Below are positions 7,178-16,353 of a DNA stretch of 24,398 nt, piece by piece; the first letter of the stretch is position 1, and each line of letters starts with the position of its first letter. Both the position numbers and the translations under genes were made by a program. Source of the DNA: JANYHY01 sp043784605 (GTDB lineage Bacteria; Myxococcota_A; Polyangia; Polyangiales; Polyangiaceae); the NCBI GenBank assembly GCA_043784605.1, contig JAYVYD010000213.1:1-24398 (forward strand), read 5' to 3'. The notes under the pieces are model-generated. The model saw only the letters and a program-made list of their open reading frames with translations. It was not told where the DNA came from and ran no database searches.

Positions 7178-9313
7178 TCAGCTGCGAGGCTGCTTCAGCA
7201 CCAGCATCGTGCGAGGCTCTACGGTGATGATCGACTGAGGCGCGTGTTGCCCGTCGGCAGGCACCTTCGCCGTGCGTGTGTCGACGAGGACCTCCCAGGG
7301 GCTGTCGTTGCTGCCTTTCGGGAGTTTGAACGAGATCGGGGCATCGTCGGAGTGCAAGACGAGCAGGAACGTGTCGTCCACGGTCCACGCGCCCGTCGTG
7401 TCGCGCTCTCCGACGCCGTCACCGCCGAGCAGCAACCCGACCGTGCGCCGGTCCGAATCGCTCCACGCGGCAGCGGTCATCTCCGTGCCGTCTTCTTGCA
7501 CCCAGCTGATGTCCTTGAGTGAAGCCGCTCCGTGACGTTCGCCGCGAAAGTACGTACGGCGGCGGAAAACAGGGTGATCGCGGCGGATCCTCAGGACGGC
7601 GCTCGCGAACTCCAAGAGCTCACGCTCCGCGTCACCGAGCTCCCAATCCATCCACGAGATCGCGTTGTCTTGGCAGTACGCGTTGTTATTTCCGCGCTGC
7701 GATTTTCCGAGCTCGTCTCCCGCGGTGATCATCGGCACGCCCTGCGAGAGCAAGAGCGTCGCCAACAGCGAGCGCACGTGGCGAGCACGCGCTTGGGTGA
7801 CGTCGGGGCTCTGCGCGTCGCCCTCGACGCCGTGGTTGTCGGAGATGTTGTCGTCGGTGCCGTCGCGGTCGTGCTCGCCGTTCGCGTCGTTGCGTTTCTT
7901 GGAGTAGCTGACGAGGTCGCGCATCGTGAAGCCGTCGTGCGCCGTGATGAAGTTGATGCTCGCGCTCGGATGACGCCCGTCGTCCTGATACAGGTCCGAC
8001 GAGCCGGTGAGTCGGTAGCCGACCTCGCCAATCTGACCTGGATCACCGCGCCAGAAGCGGCGCATCGCGTCTCGGTACTTCCCGTTCCACTCTGTCCAGA
8101 GCACCGGGAAATTGCCGGCTTGGTAGCCGCCGTGTCCGAGATCCCAAGGCTCCGCGATCAGCTTGCAGCGCGAGAGCACAGGGTCTTGGTGGACGATGTC
8201 GAAGAACGTGCTCATGCGAAAGCTGCCCGGCATCGACTGCGGCGTCTGCTCCCACGCACCTAGAGACTTGTCGTGCTCTCGACCGAGCGCGGACGCGAGA
8301 TCGAAGCGGAAGCCGTCCACGTGCATCTCGGTCACCCAATAGCGGAGGCTGTCCGTGACGAGCTTGAGCGTCTGCGGGTGGAGCAGGTTGAGCGTGTTGC
8401 CGCACCCGGTGACGTCCTCGTATTTGTCTAGCGACTCTTGGAGTCGATAGTAGGTTTGGTTGTCGAGCCCGCGCAGGCTGAGCGTCGGGCCGGTGTGGTC
8501 GCCCTCGCACGTGTGGTTGTAGACGACGTCGAGAATCACCTCGAAGCCCGCGGCATGCAGCGCGCGCACCATCTCCTTGAACTCGCGCACCTGCTGCCCG
8601 GGCTCGCGCGCAAAGCGCTGATCCGGCGCGAAGAAGCCTAGCGTGGAGTATCCCCAGTAGTTGGTGAGCCCCCTCCGCGCGACCTCTTGCTCGTCTGCGC
8701 ACTCGTGAATCGGCAGCAGCTCGATCGACGTCACACCGAGCTTCTCCAAGTGACGGAGCAACGGCCGGTTGGTGAGGCCCGCGTAGGTGCCGCGCTCGTC
8801 TGCACGCAGGGAAGGGTGCAGGCGTGAGATGCCTTTGATGTGCGCCTCGTAAATGACCGTGTCGTTCCATGGAACGAGCGGCGGAGCGTCGCCGCGCCAG
8901 TCGAAGCTCCGGTCCGTGACGATCGAGTGCGGCACGCCGTGCGCGTCGTCGCGCGTGTCCATCGAGCCGTCGCGGACTTGAGCGAACACCGGAGCGCGGT
9001 AGTCGACCTTGCCGTCGATCGCGAGCGCGTAGGGATCGACGAGCAGCTTGTTCGGATTGAAGCGCAGCCCGCGCGCAGGATCCCAAGGGCCGTGCGCGCG
9101 AAAGCCGTAGCGCTGGCCCGCGCGGATGGCGGGCACCAACGCGTGCCAGACGAATGCGTTCCGCTCCTGCAAAAGGACGCGCGTCTCGGCGCCGCGCTCG
9201 TCGAAGAGGCAGAGCTCCATCTTCTCCGCGCGCTCGGAGTAGACCGCGAAGTTGCAGCCGGCGGCCGACAACGTCGCGCCGAGCGGGTAGGGCCTTCCAG
9301 GCGAAACGACCAT
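7178..9313 (-). CDS. glgX: Glycogen debranching enzyme GlgX (GH13)
   Basis: A 711-aa cytoplasmic debranching enzyme that hydrolyses alpha-1,6 links of short branches left on glycogen by phosphorylase. An N-terminal CBM48-type sandwich (about residues 1-130; PLGATLSAAGCNFAVYS) precedes the GH13 barrel. Motifs: DVVYNH (262-267), GFRFDLA with nucleophile Asp338, LIAEPWD with acid/base Glu388, and FITAHDG with His459-Asp460. Length and order match the GlgX/TreX subfamily. The start at 9313 gives the classic N-terminus and has TAGTCT 7 nt upstream; a longer frame to 9409 runs into the neighbouring gene. It lies 10 nt downstream of the beta-propeller lipoprotein gene. It pairs functionally with MalQ at 16354-17910. 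Confidence 0.95.
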   Translation of the reverse strand: MVVSPGRPYPLGATLSAAGCNFAVYSERAEKMELCLFDERGAETRVLLQERNAFVWHALVPAIRAGQRYGFRAHGPWDPARGLRFNPNKLLVDPYALAIDGKVDYRAPVFAQVRDGSMDTRDDAHGVPHSIVTDRSFDWRGDAPPLVPWNDTVIYEAHIKGISRLHPSLRADERGTYAGLTNRPLLRHLEKLGVTSIELLPIHECADEQEVARRGLTNYWGYSTLGFFAPDQRFAREPGQQVREFKEMVRALHAAGFEVILDVVYNHTCEGDHTGPTLSLRGLDNQTYYRLQESLDKYEDVTGCGNTLNLLHPQTLKLVTDSLRYWVTEMHVDGFRFDLASALGREHDKSLGAWEQTPQSMPGSFRMSTFFDIVHQDPVLSRCKLIAEPWDLGHGGYQAGNFPVLWTEWNGKYRDAMRRFWRGDPGQIGEVGYRLTGSSDLYQDDGRHPSASINFITAHDGFTMRDLVSYSKKRNDANGEHDRDGTDDNISDNHGVEGDAQSPDVTQARARHVRSLLATLLLSQGVPMITAGDELGKSQRGNNNAYCQDNAISWMDWELGDAERELLEFASAVLRIRRDHPVFRRRTYFRGERHGAASLKDISWVQEDGTEMTAAAWSDSDRRTVGLLLGGDGVGERDTTGAWTVDDTFLLVLHSDDAPISFKLPKGSNDSPWEVLVDTRTAKVPADGQHAPQSIITVEPRTMLVLKQPRS

Positions 9314-9320
9314 GCGCCGC

Positions 9321-9326
9321 AGACTA
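9321..9326 (-). promoter_or_regulatory. Putative -10 hexamer of a leaderless transcript (glgX)
   Basis: TAGTCT on the minus strand fits TAnnnT, lies 7 nt before the glgX ATG, and includes the stop codon of the upstream lipoprotein gene. glgX could therefore have its own promoter despite the 10-nt gap to that gene. No Shine-Dalgarno sequence is visible. Confidence 0.4.
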
Positions 9327-11129
9327 CAACGACAAAGAGAACGCTTGCACGCGATCGGTCGCCACGAACGCGACTCCGTGCGCGACCACGGGCGTCGAGT
9401 ACTTTCCACCGACGTGGAGCAAGGTGCCGCTGTCCCAGAGCGGTTGCAGGGTAGACCCGTCCACCGCGTAGAGGACGGGGTGCGGCGCGTTGGGGTCCAC
9501 GAGCGAGGCGAGCCGAGACGCGTTCTCGTCGAGCACCCAAATCACGGGGCCGTTCGGACCGTCGCTCGAGACGATCGGGGCTCCAGGGTTCTTGAACACG
9601 GTAGTCGGATCCGCCCCATCGATTGCCAAGTACGCTGCCGCGCCCGGCGGCGTGACGACTCGTAGACGAACAATTGACGGCGCAACCGATTGAGTCGAGT
9701 CCACCTTCGCCTTGGTCGCGCCCGTGACGACTAGGTACGAAGTGGAGCCCGATCGATAGAACGCCGGCGACGTCCGCATCTTGGCGTGGTCGAGGTTTCC
9801 GAAGTCGTCCGAGTACGGACCGAACACGTTGAGCGGACCGCGTGCGCCGAATTGCGGCTGCGGATCCGGCGGCAAGAGCGAGCGATCGGTCGTCGAATCC
9901 TTGCTGCACGGCTGTCGCGCGTCCAGCGTCGTGGCGAGGCGCGCGCGATCGACGAGGTACACGTTGCCCTGCTTGCTTCCGAACGCGACGAGCCTCGGCG
10001 TCTGCGTGCCGCTGAGATCGAAATCAGGCAGCACGATAGGAGAGTCGCCGCCGAGGTCGGAGTCCGACACGTCTAGGGCGCAGTAGTTGAACGGCGTGTA
10101 CGTCCCGGAGAGCTCGAGCGGCGCTCGCCACGCCAAGAGTGATTCGCCCCACACGTGCGGAACGCCCGCGGAGTCGTTGGGGCTGTTGCCCGTCGTCGCG
10201 TAGAGAACTCCGTCCGAGTCGATCGACGGACCGCCCGCAGACCAAATGCCGCCGCTCGCCGTCGCCTCGGTCGTTCGCGCAGACGAGTGCGCCGCGATCA
10301 CGTTCGCTGAACGTGTGCTGACCGCAACCATCCACCCGACGCCTCCGTCGAAGTACGCGCCGAACGGGACGTAGAGAGTGCCGCCGTCTTCGCTGAGCGC
10401 GAGCGCGCCTCGCTGTGAAAGCACGGTAGCGTCCTCGAAATGCGCGGGCCCGTTGCGGTTGACCAGGCGCGTGCTCGCGTCGTCAATCGTCACGGGCCAT
10501 CGTGGCAGCGTTGTGCCCGTCGTCGCGTCGAGTGCGTGGACTTGCCAGCCCCGAGCGGCGTCGATGGCTGCGACATAGAGCGTCGGCGGCGACGCTCCGA
10601 GATCGAGGACCGGCGTGGACAGCACTCCGAGCGGCATGCCTCCGTCGAGCTTCGGGATCACGATGGGCGTGGAGAGCGCGGTGCTCCAGAGCACGGTGCC
10701 GGCCTTGACGAAGCCGCCGTTCGCGGTCGCGTCGAACGCGGAGATCGCATGCACGTAGCCGTTGCTGGTGGCGACGAACAAGACACTCATCCTCGCGCCG
10801 CACTCGAGGATGGGCACGTCGTCCGCGTAGAGCGGGGACGCGTACGCGTGCGGCGCATACGTCTGTCCGCCGATCGCGATCGAGTCGAGCTGCGGTGACT
10901 CCCACGCTTGCCGTAGACCGTGCGCGGCGATCGCGCTCGGCGTGAGGATCGTCTCGCGCGGGTCCCACGCGGTGCGACCGCGCTCCCCGCCGAACGTCGG
11001 CCAAGCGAGCCCGTGCGGCGGCTCCGCGGCGCGTGTTCCATCGGGGATGCACGCCGGGACCGGGCGTCGCGAGCTGGGCGTGGTCGTGCACGCAAGGAGA
11101 GCAGAGAGACCGATGATGAGGCGACGCAC
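9324..11129 (-). CDS. PQQ-type beta-propeller lipoprotein
   Basis: A 601-aa exported protein with a short signal and lipobox SALLAC (Cys14), so probably lipid-anchored. The body is built of repeated beta-blades of the quinoprotein/PQQ type: the opening WPTFGGERGRTAWD, then blades such as YVAAIDAARGWQVHALD, GTLYVPFGAYFDGGVGWM, GVLYATTGNSPNDS and RLVAFGSKQGNVYLVDR. The last blade ends GGKYSTPVVAHGVAFVATD. Such propellers occur in PQQ dehydrogenases and in non-enzymatic scaffolds such as BamB; I see no clear PQQ or calcium-site residues that would prove an enzyme. It starts with GTG, preceded by TAGCTT at 6 nt. The aldo/keto reductase gene lies 64 nt upstream on the same strand and glgX 10 nt downstream. 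Confidence 0.82.
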   Translation of the reverse strand: MRRLIIGLSALLACTTTPSSRRPVPACIPDGTRAAEPPHGLAWPTFGGERGRTAWDPRETILTPSAIAAHGLRQAWESPQLDSIAIGGQTYAPHAYASPLYADDVPILECGARMSVLFVATSNGYVHAISAFDATANGGFVKAGTVLWSTALSTPIVIPKLDGGMPLGVLSTPVLDLGASPPTLYVAAIDAARGWQVHALDATTGTTLPRWPVTIDDASTRLVNRNGPAHFEDATVLSQRGALALSEDGGTLYVPFGAYFDGGVGWMVAVSTRSANVIAAHSSARTTEATASGGIWSAGGPSIDSDGVLYATTGNSPNDSAGVPHVWGESLLAWRAPLELSGTYTPFNYCALDVSDSDLGGDSPIVLPDFDLSGTQTPRLVAFGSKQGNVYLVDRARLATTLDARQPCSKDSTTDRSLLPPDPQPQFGARGPLNVFGPYSDDFGNLDHAKMRTSPAFYRSGSTSYLVVTGATKAKVDSTQSVAPSIVRLRVVTPPGAAAYLAIDGADPTTVFKNPGAPIVSSDGPNGPVIWVLDENASRLASLVDPNAPHPVLYAVDGSTLQPLWDSGTLLHVGGKYSTPVVAHGVAFVATDRVQAFSLSL

Positions 11130-11135
11130 GGACCG

Positions 11136-11141
11136 AAGCTA
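11136..11141 (-). promoter_or_regulatory. Putative -10 hexamer of a leaderless transcript (beta-propeller lipoprotein)
   Basis: TAGCTT on the minus strand fits TAnnnT and lies exactly 6 nt before the GTG start at 11129. No Shine-Dalgarno sequence is present. Confidence 0.4.
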
Positions 11142-11193
11142 ACGCAGCGACCGCGCTTTGACGAGCGCGTCGAAACGCAAACTCACGCGATCA

Positions 11194-12177
11194 CTACTTG
11201 CCAATCGTGCGCATGGCCATTTCGGGGTAGCGCAGGCCCGCCGCCGCGCCCTTCGGAGCGACCTCTTCGAGCTTCTGCAAGTCGAGCGCGGTGAGCGTGA
11301 CGTTGAGCGAGCCCACGTTGTCTTCGAGGTATTTGCGCCGCTTCGTCCCCGGGATCGGGACGACGTCTTCCCCTTGCGCGAGCACCCACGCGAGCGCGAG
11401 CTGCGCCGTAGTGCATCCCTTCGCCTTGGCGAGCGCATCAACCTTGTGCACGAGCTCGAGGTTCTTGCCGAAGTTCTCTCCTTGGAAGCGCGGAGACATT
11501 CGGCGGAAATCATCGGGCGCCAGATCTTCAAAGCGCTTGATCTCTCCGGTGAGAAACCCGCGCCCGAGCGGGCTGTAGGCGACGAAGCCGATCCCGAGCT
11601 CGCGGCAAGTGGCCAATACGTCGTCCTCGGGGTCTCGCGTCCAGAGCGAGTACTCGGTTTGCAAAGCGGTAATCGGATGAACCGTGCACGCGCGACGCAG
11701 CGTCTCGGGTCCGGCTTCGGACAGGCCGATGTGGCGAATCTTTCCCTCTTCGACAAGGCGCTTCATCTCGCCCACGGTCTCTTCGATCGGCGTGCTCGTA
11801 TCGACACGGTGTTGATAATACAGGTCGATGGTGTCGATCTTCAGTCGCTTCAAGCTCCCCTCGCACGAGGCGCGGACGTAGTCGGGTTTGCCGCTGATGC
11901 CGCGCTTGGTCGGGTCGTTCGGGTCGCGGACGATTCCGAACTTGGTCGCGATGACCAACCCGTTTCGTTTGCCCGAGAACGCCCGACCGAGCAGCTCTTC
12001 GTTCTTGAACGGCCCGTACATGTCGGCCGTGTCGAGGAACGTGACGCCGAGATCGACCGCGCGGTGGAGCGTCGCGATCGACTCTGTCTCGTCCCCCGCG
12101 CCGTAGAACTCGCTCATCCCCATGCAGCCGAGTCCGATCGCGGACACCTCGAGGTCTCGCAGCTTTCTGGTCTTCAT
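11194..12177 (-). CDS. Aldo/keto reductase
   Basis: A 327-aa NADPH-dependent oxidoreductase with a TIM-barrel fold, the usual family length. The catalytic tetrad is readable: Asp49 and Tyr54 in FLDTADMYG, Lys79 in IATKFG, and His123 in YYQHRVD. The N-terminal GLGCMGMSEFYG and the C-terminal PGTKRRKYLEDNVGS (cofactor-phosphate binding) place it near the YakC/AKR13 and IolS-like groups. These reduce small aldehydes and ketones in the cytoplasm; the substrate here is unknown. Upstream is a divergent lipoprotein gene. Unlike most neighbours it has no TAnnnT-like hexamer near the ATG and only a weak purine-rich GAAGAGATGG about 10 nt upstream. Confidence 0.93.
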   Translation of the reverse strand: MKTRKLRDLEVSAIGLGCMGMSEFYGAGDETESIATLHRAVDLGVTFLDTADMYGPFKNEELLGRAFSGKRNGLVIATKFGIVRDPNDPTKRGISGKPDYVRASCEGSLKRLKIDTIDLYYQHRVDTSTPIEETVGEMKRLVEEGKIRHIGLSEAGPETLRRACTVHPITALQTEYSLWTRDPEDDVLATCRELGIGFVAYSPLGRGFLTGEIKRFEDLAPDDFRRMSPRFQGENFGKNLELVHKVDALAKAKGCTTAQLALAWVLAQGEDVVPIPGTKRRKYLEDNVGSLNVTLTALDLQKLEEVAPKGAAAGLRYPEMAMRTIGK

Positions 12178-12207
12178 GATTTGGGATCCATCTCTTCGGC
12201 AACGTCC

Positions 12208-12222
12208 GATGCCGCATCATGC
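12208..12222. promoter_or_regulatory. Overlapping short palindromes in the divergent aldo/keto reductase-FG-GAP space
   Basis: GATGC (12208-12212) and GCATC (12214-12218) are inverted around one base, and GCAT-C-ATGC (12214-12222) overlaps them. They lie between two divergent genes, so a regulator site is possible. The arms are short and could be chance in GC-rich DNA. Confidence 0.2.
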
Positions 12223-12262
12223 GCGTCAGTCGCCGCCCGCCCAAGCGAAACCCGAGATGCGC

Positions 12263-12268
12263 TACGCT
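12263..12268 (+). promoter_or_regulatory. Putative -10 hexamer of a leaderless transcript (FG-GAP lipoprotein)
   Basis: TACGCT fits TAnnnT and ends 6 nt before the GTG at 12275. It supports GTG 12275 as the real start over the in-frame ATG at 12257, which lies upstream of the hexamer. Confidence 0.4.
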
Positions 12269-12274
12269 TGTGGC

Positions 12275-13444
12275 GTGACCTTCCACTTCTCTTATCGGTT
12301 TAGTCTCTGCGCCTCTCTCGTAGCGTGCACGTTGCAGCCCGCCGCGCCGCCGCAGCGCGACTGGGAGAAGCACACGCTCGATACCGCATACCGCGCGGAG
12401 GGCGTCGCGATCTTCGACGTCGATCGAGACGGTCACATGGACATCGTCACGGACGAATTTTGGTATTCGCGCGGCGTGACTCCTCACGGGATCCGCGCGC
12501 CCGAGACGTTCGACCCCGGATCGCAGTTTGGCCACGGCTTCGCGATCTACCCGCGCGACATCGACGGCGACGGGTGGACCGACATCATCGTCGCGCCGCA
12601 CCCGACGGACGTGATGCTCTGGTACCAGAACCCGAAGGGCGCCGACACCCGCTGGACAGCTCACGTGATCACGAACGTCGGAGTGGCGGGGACCGAGAAC
12701 CCGATCGTCGTCGACCTCTTCGGCGACGGTGGCTACGAGCTCTTGATGGGCGACGCCACGAACTCCGTACTCGGCTGGTACACGCCAGCGGCCGACGTCA
12801 ACGCGCCATGGGTGCTGCACCCGATCAGCGGGCCCGCATTTCCACCGGCCGCCGCGTACGTGCACGGGATGGGCGCGGGAGACGTCGATGGTGACGGTAA
12901 GCTCGACGTACTGACGGGCTCGGGATGGTTCCAGCAGACCGGCGATCGCGCGCTGTGGAAGTGGCACCCGTTCGCGTTCGGTCCCAGCGCATGCAGCAGA
13001 ATGTTCGCATACGACGTAGACGCCGACGGCGCGGCAGACGTGATCTGCTCTCGTCCGCACGACTATGGCCTGCACTGGTGGCGCCGCGATCGCGCGTCGC
13101 TCGGCGCGGAGCCCACGTTCATCGACGTGCTCATCGACGACAGCGTCTCGCAGACGCACGCGCTTCGCCTGGACGATCTCGACGGCGACGGCGTGCCCGA
13201 GATCATCACGGGCAAGCGGTGGTGGGCGCACTTCGCGACGAACGACCCCGGCGTCGGCGACCCTGCGGTGCTCGTCTACTACTCAATCAAGCGCGATCAC
13301 GGCGCGGTCACCTTTACGAAGCACGTCGTCGACGACGACTCCGGCGTGGGCATCCAGTTCGCGGTCGATGACGTAGACGGTGACGGCAAGGTCGACATCG
13401 TGACGAGCAACAAGAAGGGCCTGCACTACTTTCGCAGGAGATAG
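12275..13444 (+). CDS. FG-GAP/VCBS-repeat lipoprotein with six calcium-loop motifs
   Basis: A 389-aa predicted lipoprotein: signal plus lipobox SLVAC (Cys18), then a repeat region typical of integrin-like beta-propellers. Six DxDxDG-type loops are spaced along it: DVDRDGHMD, DIDGDGWTD, DVDGDGKLD, DVDADGAAD, DLDGDGVPE and DVDGDGKVD, each followed by a hydrophobic strand. These loops usually bind calcium. The fold is used for adhesion or as a domain of secreted enzymes; no catalytic domain is seen. The start is taken as GTG 12275 because of the TACGCT hexamer 6 nt upstream; an in-frame ATG at 12257 would add six residues. The gene is convergent with the penicillin-acylase gene, 16 nt away. Confidence 0.87.
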   Translation: MTFHFSYRFSLCASLVACTLQPAAPPQRDWEKHTLDTAYRAEGVAIFDVDRDGHMDIVTDEFWYSRGVTPHGIRAPETFDPGSQFGHGFAIYPRDIDGDGWTDIIVAPHPTDVMLWYQNPKGADTRWTAHVITNVGVAGTENPIVVDLFGDGGYELLMGDATNSVLGWYTPAADVNAPWVLHPISGPAFPPAAAYVHGMGAGDVDGDGKLDVLTGSGWFQQTGDRALWKWHPFAFGPSACSRMFAYDVDADGAADVICSRPHDYGLHWWRRDRASLGAEPTFIDVLIDDSVSQTHALRLDDLDGDGVPEIITGKRWWAHFATNDPGVGDPAVLVYYSIKRDHGAVTFTKHVVDDDSGVGIQFAVDDVDGDGKVDIVTSNKKGLHYFRRR

Positions 13445-13460
13445 TACCGCATCGCTAACG

Positions 13461-16334
13461 CTACTTCGCGTAGACGATGCGCTCCTTGGCGTCTTTGATG
13501 ACGTCGGCGCGCGCGAGCCACACCGGGTGGTTCTGGTTGCGGCGCCACATCTCCGCTTGGTCCTTGAAGTGCGGGTCCGCGGGATCCCAAACCTCTCCGC
13601 CGGGGAGGGCGTTGCGCGCGATCGGACCCTTCGGATCCATCTCGACGACGAGGCGCTGCGTGGGACCGCTCCGGTAGGTAAAGCCGAGGTCGGCGACCTT
13701 GCCCGGGTGACTGCCATAGTTCGCGACGTCTACCGTGTGCAGCTCGCCGTGCCGGGGGAAGCCGAGCGGGAACCGCGCGTCGTCGGCGGTGGGGTTGCTG
13801 AAGTTGTTCCACAGGCCCACGAGCGAGTTGAATCGAATCCCGTGCAACGAGCCCCAACGCCACTTGTTGCGGTCTCCGCCGAGTTTGTTGGTCAACCAAT
13901 CCACCGAGTCCAGCAGCGCGGTGATCGCGAGCTGGTTCTTCGTCTCCTTGACGATCTTCGTGGTGAGGTCGTCGAAGAGGATGCTCTCACCGCTCATCAT
14001 GTCGAGCGTGCCGAGCTGATCCTTCGGCGCGGTGCAGATCCAGGCGAGCACGCGCGGCACCTCGACGGGCAGCGGCGCGCCGGCGAGTAACGCGAGCTCG
14101 TCGTCGAGCGTGCGCTTGCCCATGTGAACGAGCCACACGTTGAACAGGAGCGTCGCTTGACTGTTCACCTTCTCCTTGCCGTCGGAGACGGGCGAGCCGT
14201 CGTCGGGGCTCACTCCGCTGTCGGCCGAGTAGTCGTTGGCGCTCCACTGTGCCAGCCACCCCGTGAGCTCGTCGACGTTCGCGGCGGCGAACCTCGGGTC
14301 GGCGGCGATGGCGGTCAGATCCGGGTGCGTGCCCGGCGTCTTCTTCTCGTCCTTCGCCGCGTTGACCGCGAGCGTGAGCACCGGCGCGAGCCGTTCGCCG
14401 AAGCCCGAGTGCACGTCCGCTTGAATGCTTGCCAAGTCATCTAAAGCGATGGGGTGCCCCACGTTTTGCAGACGTTTGGTGATCCGCCCGAGCCGCAGTC
14501 CGAGATCGTAGTCACCCCCGATATAGACGGGTTGCCCGTTGGGGAGCTTGTCGTTGGACGGGTCGTTGTCCAGCGTCACGCCGGTCTGGTCCGCGTTCGC
14601 CGTCGCCAAGAACCCCGCGCTCGGGTTCTTCACGTGAGGGATGAACGCCTCGTCGAGCGGCGCCGTCCACTCCGCGCTGCCGTCTCCCGGCAGCACCAGC
14701 ATCGGCAGCGTGCCTTGATACTTCAAGGCGTCCCATGCGAGCGCGCCCGGCATGCGCTGCGGGACGATCGACTGCGAAGTATAGAACGTGTTGCCCGAGT
14801 CGTCCGCGACGACCCAGTTCTGCGCGCCGACTCCGAAGTTGCGGATCGCGACGCGGAAGCCCTCCACGTCCTTCGCGTACATGAGCCCGATCACGGCGGA
14901 GATCTCCTTCGTCGGATCGAGGCCGGTCCAGCGATAGCTGATCGCGCCCTTCTTCGGGTCCGGCGGGACCACCGCGTGCTTGACGATGTTCGGAACGATC
15001 GGACCGTGGTGAGGCACGATGAGCACGTCGTACTCGACGGGCGCACCGCCAGCGACCGCGATGGTCTCGTGGATCTTCTGGAGTGGAACGTCCTGTCCCT
15101 TGAACTTCACGGACGCGCCGTCCGGCGACAGCGTCTCCTGATACGCGTCGGTCACGTCGTAGTTCGCCGTCGTCGCGCCCCAGGCGACGTGCTCGTTGAA
15201 GCCGAGAATCAGGCCCGGGATGCCTGGGAACGAGAGCCCCGCGCTCTCGAGATCCTTCGACGCATCTCCACCCGGCTTGGCATGCACAGAGAGGTGCACC
15301 ATCCAGAACACCGCGGGCGAGCTGAGCGACAAGTGCGGGTCGCTCGCGATCATCGCGTGGCCCGTCGCGCTCTTGCCCGCAGAGACCATCCAGTTGTTCG
15401 AGCCTCGCGAGAGTCGATCGCCGAAAACGCGCTCGTCCTTCGCTTGCGCGTCGAGCCAGCCGCGCACGTCGTCCATCAATCCGGGAGCGAGCGTCACGTT
15501 CGCGGCGATCGGTTTGCTCGGAGAGGCGCCTTTGTTTCCGCCGAACGACATCGTCTGGTTGGTGTCGTTGGGGAAGCCGGGCAGCGTCGTCGTCGGGTCG
15601 AGTGCGGCCCAACGCATCGTGTCGCGGATGAAGCCCGCGCGCGCCTTCAAGTCCGGATCCATCGACGTGTCGGTGAACACCGAACGCACCTTGTCGAGGT
15701 AGCCCTGACGCTCGATGTCGCTGTCCGAGTCGAACGACAGCGCCTGCGATTGATAACGCGCGATCGCGAGCGAGTCCGCGCACGACCACTTCGTGAGAAT
15801 GGCGGGATTCAGCCCGATCATGCCCTTCGGGAGCTGTTCATCGCCGGTCTGCACTCGCGCGTAGTATTGAGAGACGCCGTCGGCGAAGGCGTCGAGCCAC
15901 ACGCGTTCGTCGCTCTTCGGGTCGAGCGCGTCGCACATCTTCGAGGCGACGCGCGTAAGGCCGATCGTGCGCTGCGTGATGTCGTCGTCGATGAGGCCAA
16001 GGCTCACGTTGCCGAACACCTCCGCGGTGCGCCCTTCTGCGGTGCGCCGAATGAGCTCGAGCTGCACCGAGCGATCGCGCGCGACCTGATATCCCTGCGT
16101 GCGGATCGCGTCCGCGACGCTCGTGGCGTAGATGTGGATCATCCCGAACGAGTCGCGCACGACATCGACAGGCCCCGCGAGCCCGTCGAGCTGCACGTTG
16201 CCGGTGACCGGCACCGAAGTGCCAAGTGGTCGAGCATCAGGCGTGCCCGTCTCGGATTTGCAGCCAGTCGTGGAGTGCGCGAACGAGCAGACGACGGCGG
16301 TCGCCGTGAGTAGAGCGAGGTGAGCGGTGCGCAT
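13461..16334 (-). CDS. Penicillin acylase family Ntn hydrolase (exported)
   Basis: A 957-aa precursor of the S45 family, which self-cleaves into alpha and beta chains and hydrolyses amide bonds of acylated substrates such as penicillins or acyl-homoserine lactones. The N-terminal hydrophobic stretch with TTGC (Cys25) suggests export, possibly as a lipoprotein with a weak lipobox. The alpha chain carries DSFGMIHIYA and GYQVARDRSVQLELIRR. The beta chain begins at Ser312 in RGSNNWMVSAGKSATG, the autocatalytic nucleophile, followed by SDPHLSLSSP, WGATTANYDVTD and a C-terminal HPG segment. The ATG at 16334 follows a TATATC hexamer by 6 nt, and malQ ends 19 nt upstream on the same strand. It is longer than typical penicillin G acylases (about 850 aa). 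The natural substrate is unknown. Confidence 0.92.
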   Translation of the reverse strand: MRTAHLALLTATAVVCSFAHSTTGCKSETGTPDARPLGTSVPVTGNVQLDGLAGPVDVVRDSFGMIHIYATSVADAIRTQGYQVARDRSVQLELIRRTAEGRTAEVFGNVSLGLIDDDITQRTIGLTRVASKMCDALDPKSDERVWLDAFADGVSQYYARVQTGDEQLPKGMIGLNPAILTKWSCADSLAIARYQSQALSFDSDSDIERQGYLDKVRSVFTDTSMDPDLKARAGFIRDTMRWAALDPTTTLPGFPNDTNQTMSFGGNKGASPSKPIAANVTLAPGLMDDVRGWLDAQAKDERVFGDRLSRGSNNWMVSAGKSATGHAMIASDPHLSLSSPAVFWMVHLSVHAKPGGDASKDLESAGLSFPGIPGLILGFNEHVAWGATTANYDVTDAYQETLSPDGASVKFKGQDVPLQKIHETIAVAGGAPVEYDVLIVPHHGPIVPNIVKHAVVPPDPKKGAISYRWTGLDPTKEISAVIGLMYAKDVEGFRVAIRNFGVGAQNWVVADDSGNTFYTSQSIVPQRMPGALAWDALKYQGTLPMLVLPGDGSAEWTAPLDEAFIPHVKNPSAGFLATANADQTGVTLDNDPSNDKLPNGQPVYIGGDYDLGLRLGRITKRLQNVGHPIALDDLASIQADVHSGFGERLAPVLTLAVNAAKDEKKTPGTHPDLTAIAADPRFAAANVDELTGWLAQWSANDYSADSGVSPDDGSPVSDGKEKVNSQATLLFNVWLVHMGKRTLDDELALLAGAPLPVEVPRVLAWICTAPKDQLGTLDMMSGESILFDDLTTKIVKETKNQLAITALLDSVDWLTNKLGGDRNKWRWGSLHGIRFNSLVGLWNNFSNPTADDARFPLGFPRHGELHTVDVANYGSHPGKVADLGFTYRSGPTQRLVVEMDPKGPIARNALPGGEVWDPADPHFKDQAEMWRRNQNHPVWLARADVIKDAKERIVYAK

Positions 16335-16340
16335 GATGGC

Positions 16341-16346
16341 GATATA
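16341..16346 (-). promoter_or_regulatory. Putative -10 hexamer of a leaderless transcript (penicillin-acylase gene)
   Basis: TATATC on the minus strand lies 6 nt before the ATG at 16334, within the 19-nt gap after malQ. It differs from TAnnnT only in the last base. The acylase gene may be transcribed both from here and by read-through from malQ. Confidence 0.35.
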
Positions 16347-16353
16347 GCTCAGA

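Noticed and set aside
11150..11175. Imperfect stem (GACG/CGTC with flanking TTT/AAA and a bulge) between the aldo/keto reductase and the propeller gene
   Set aside because: Only about 7 bp with a bulge and no T-tail; too weak to call a terminator.
14454..16313. Long open frame (619 aa) on the plus strand opposite the penicillin-acylase gene
   Set aside because: Arg/Val/Asp-rich sequence with no family resemblance; it is the antisense shadow expected in GC-rich DNA opposite a clearly real gene.
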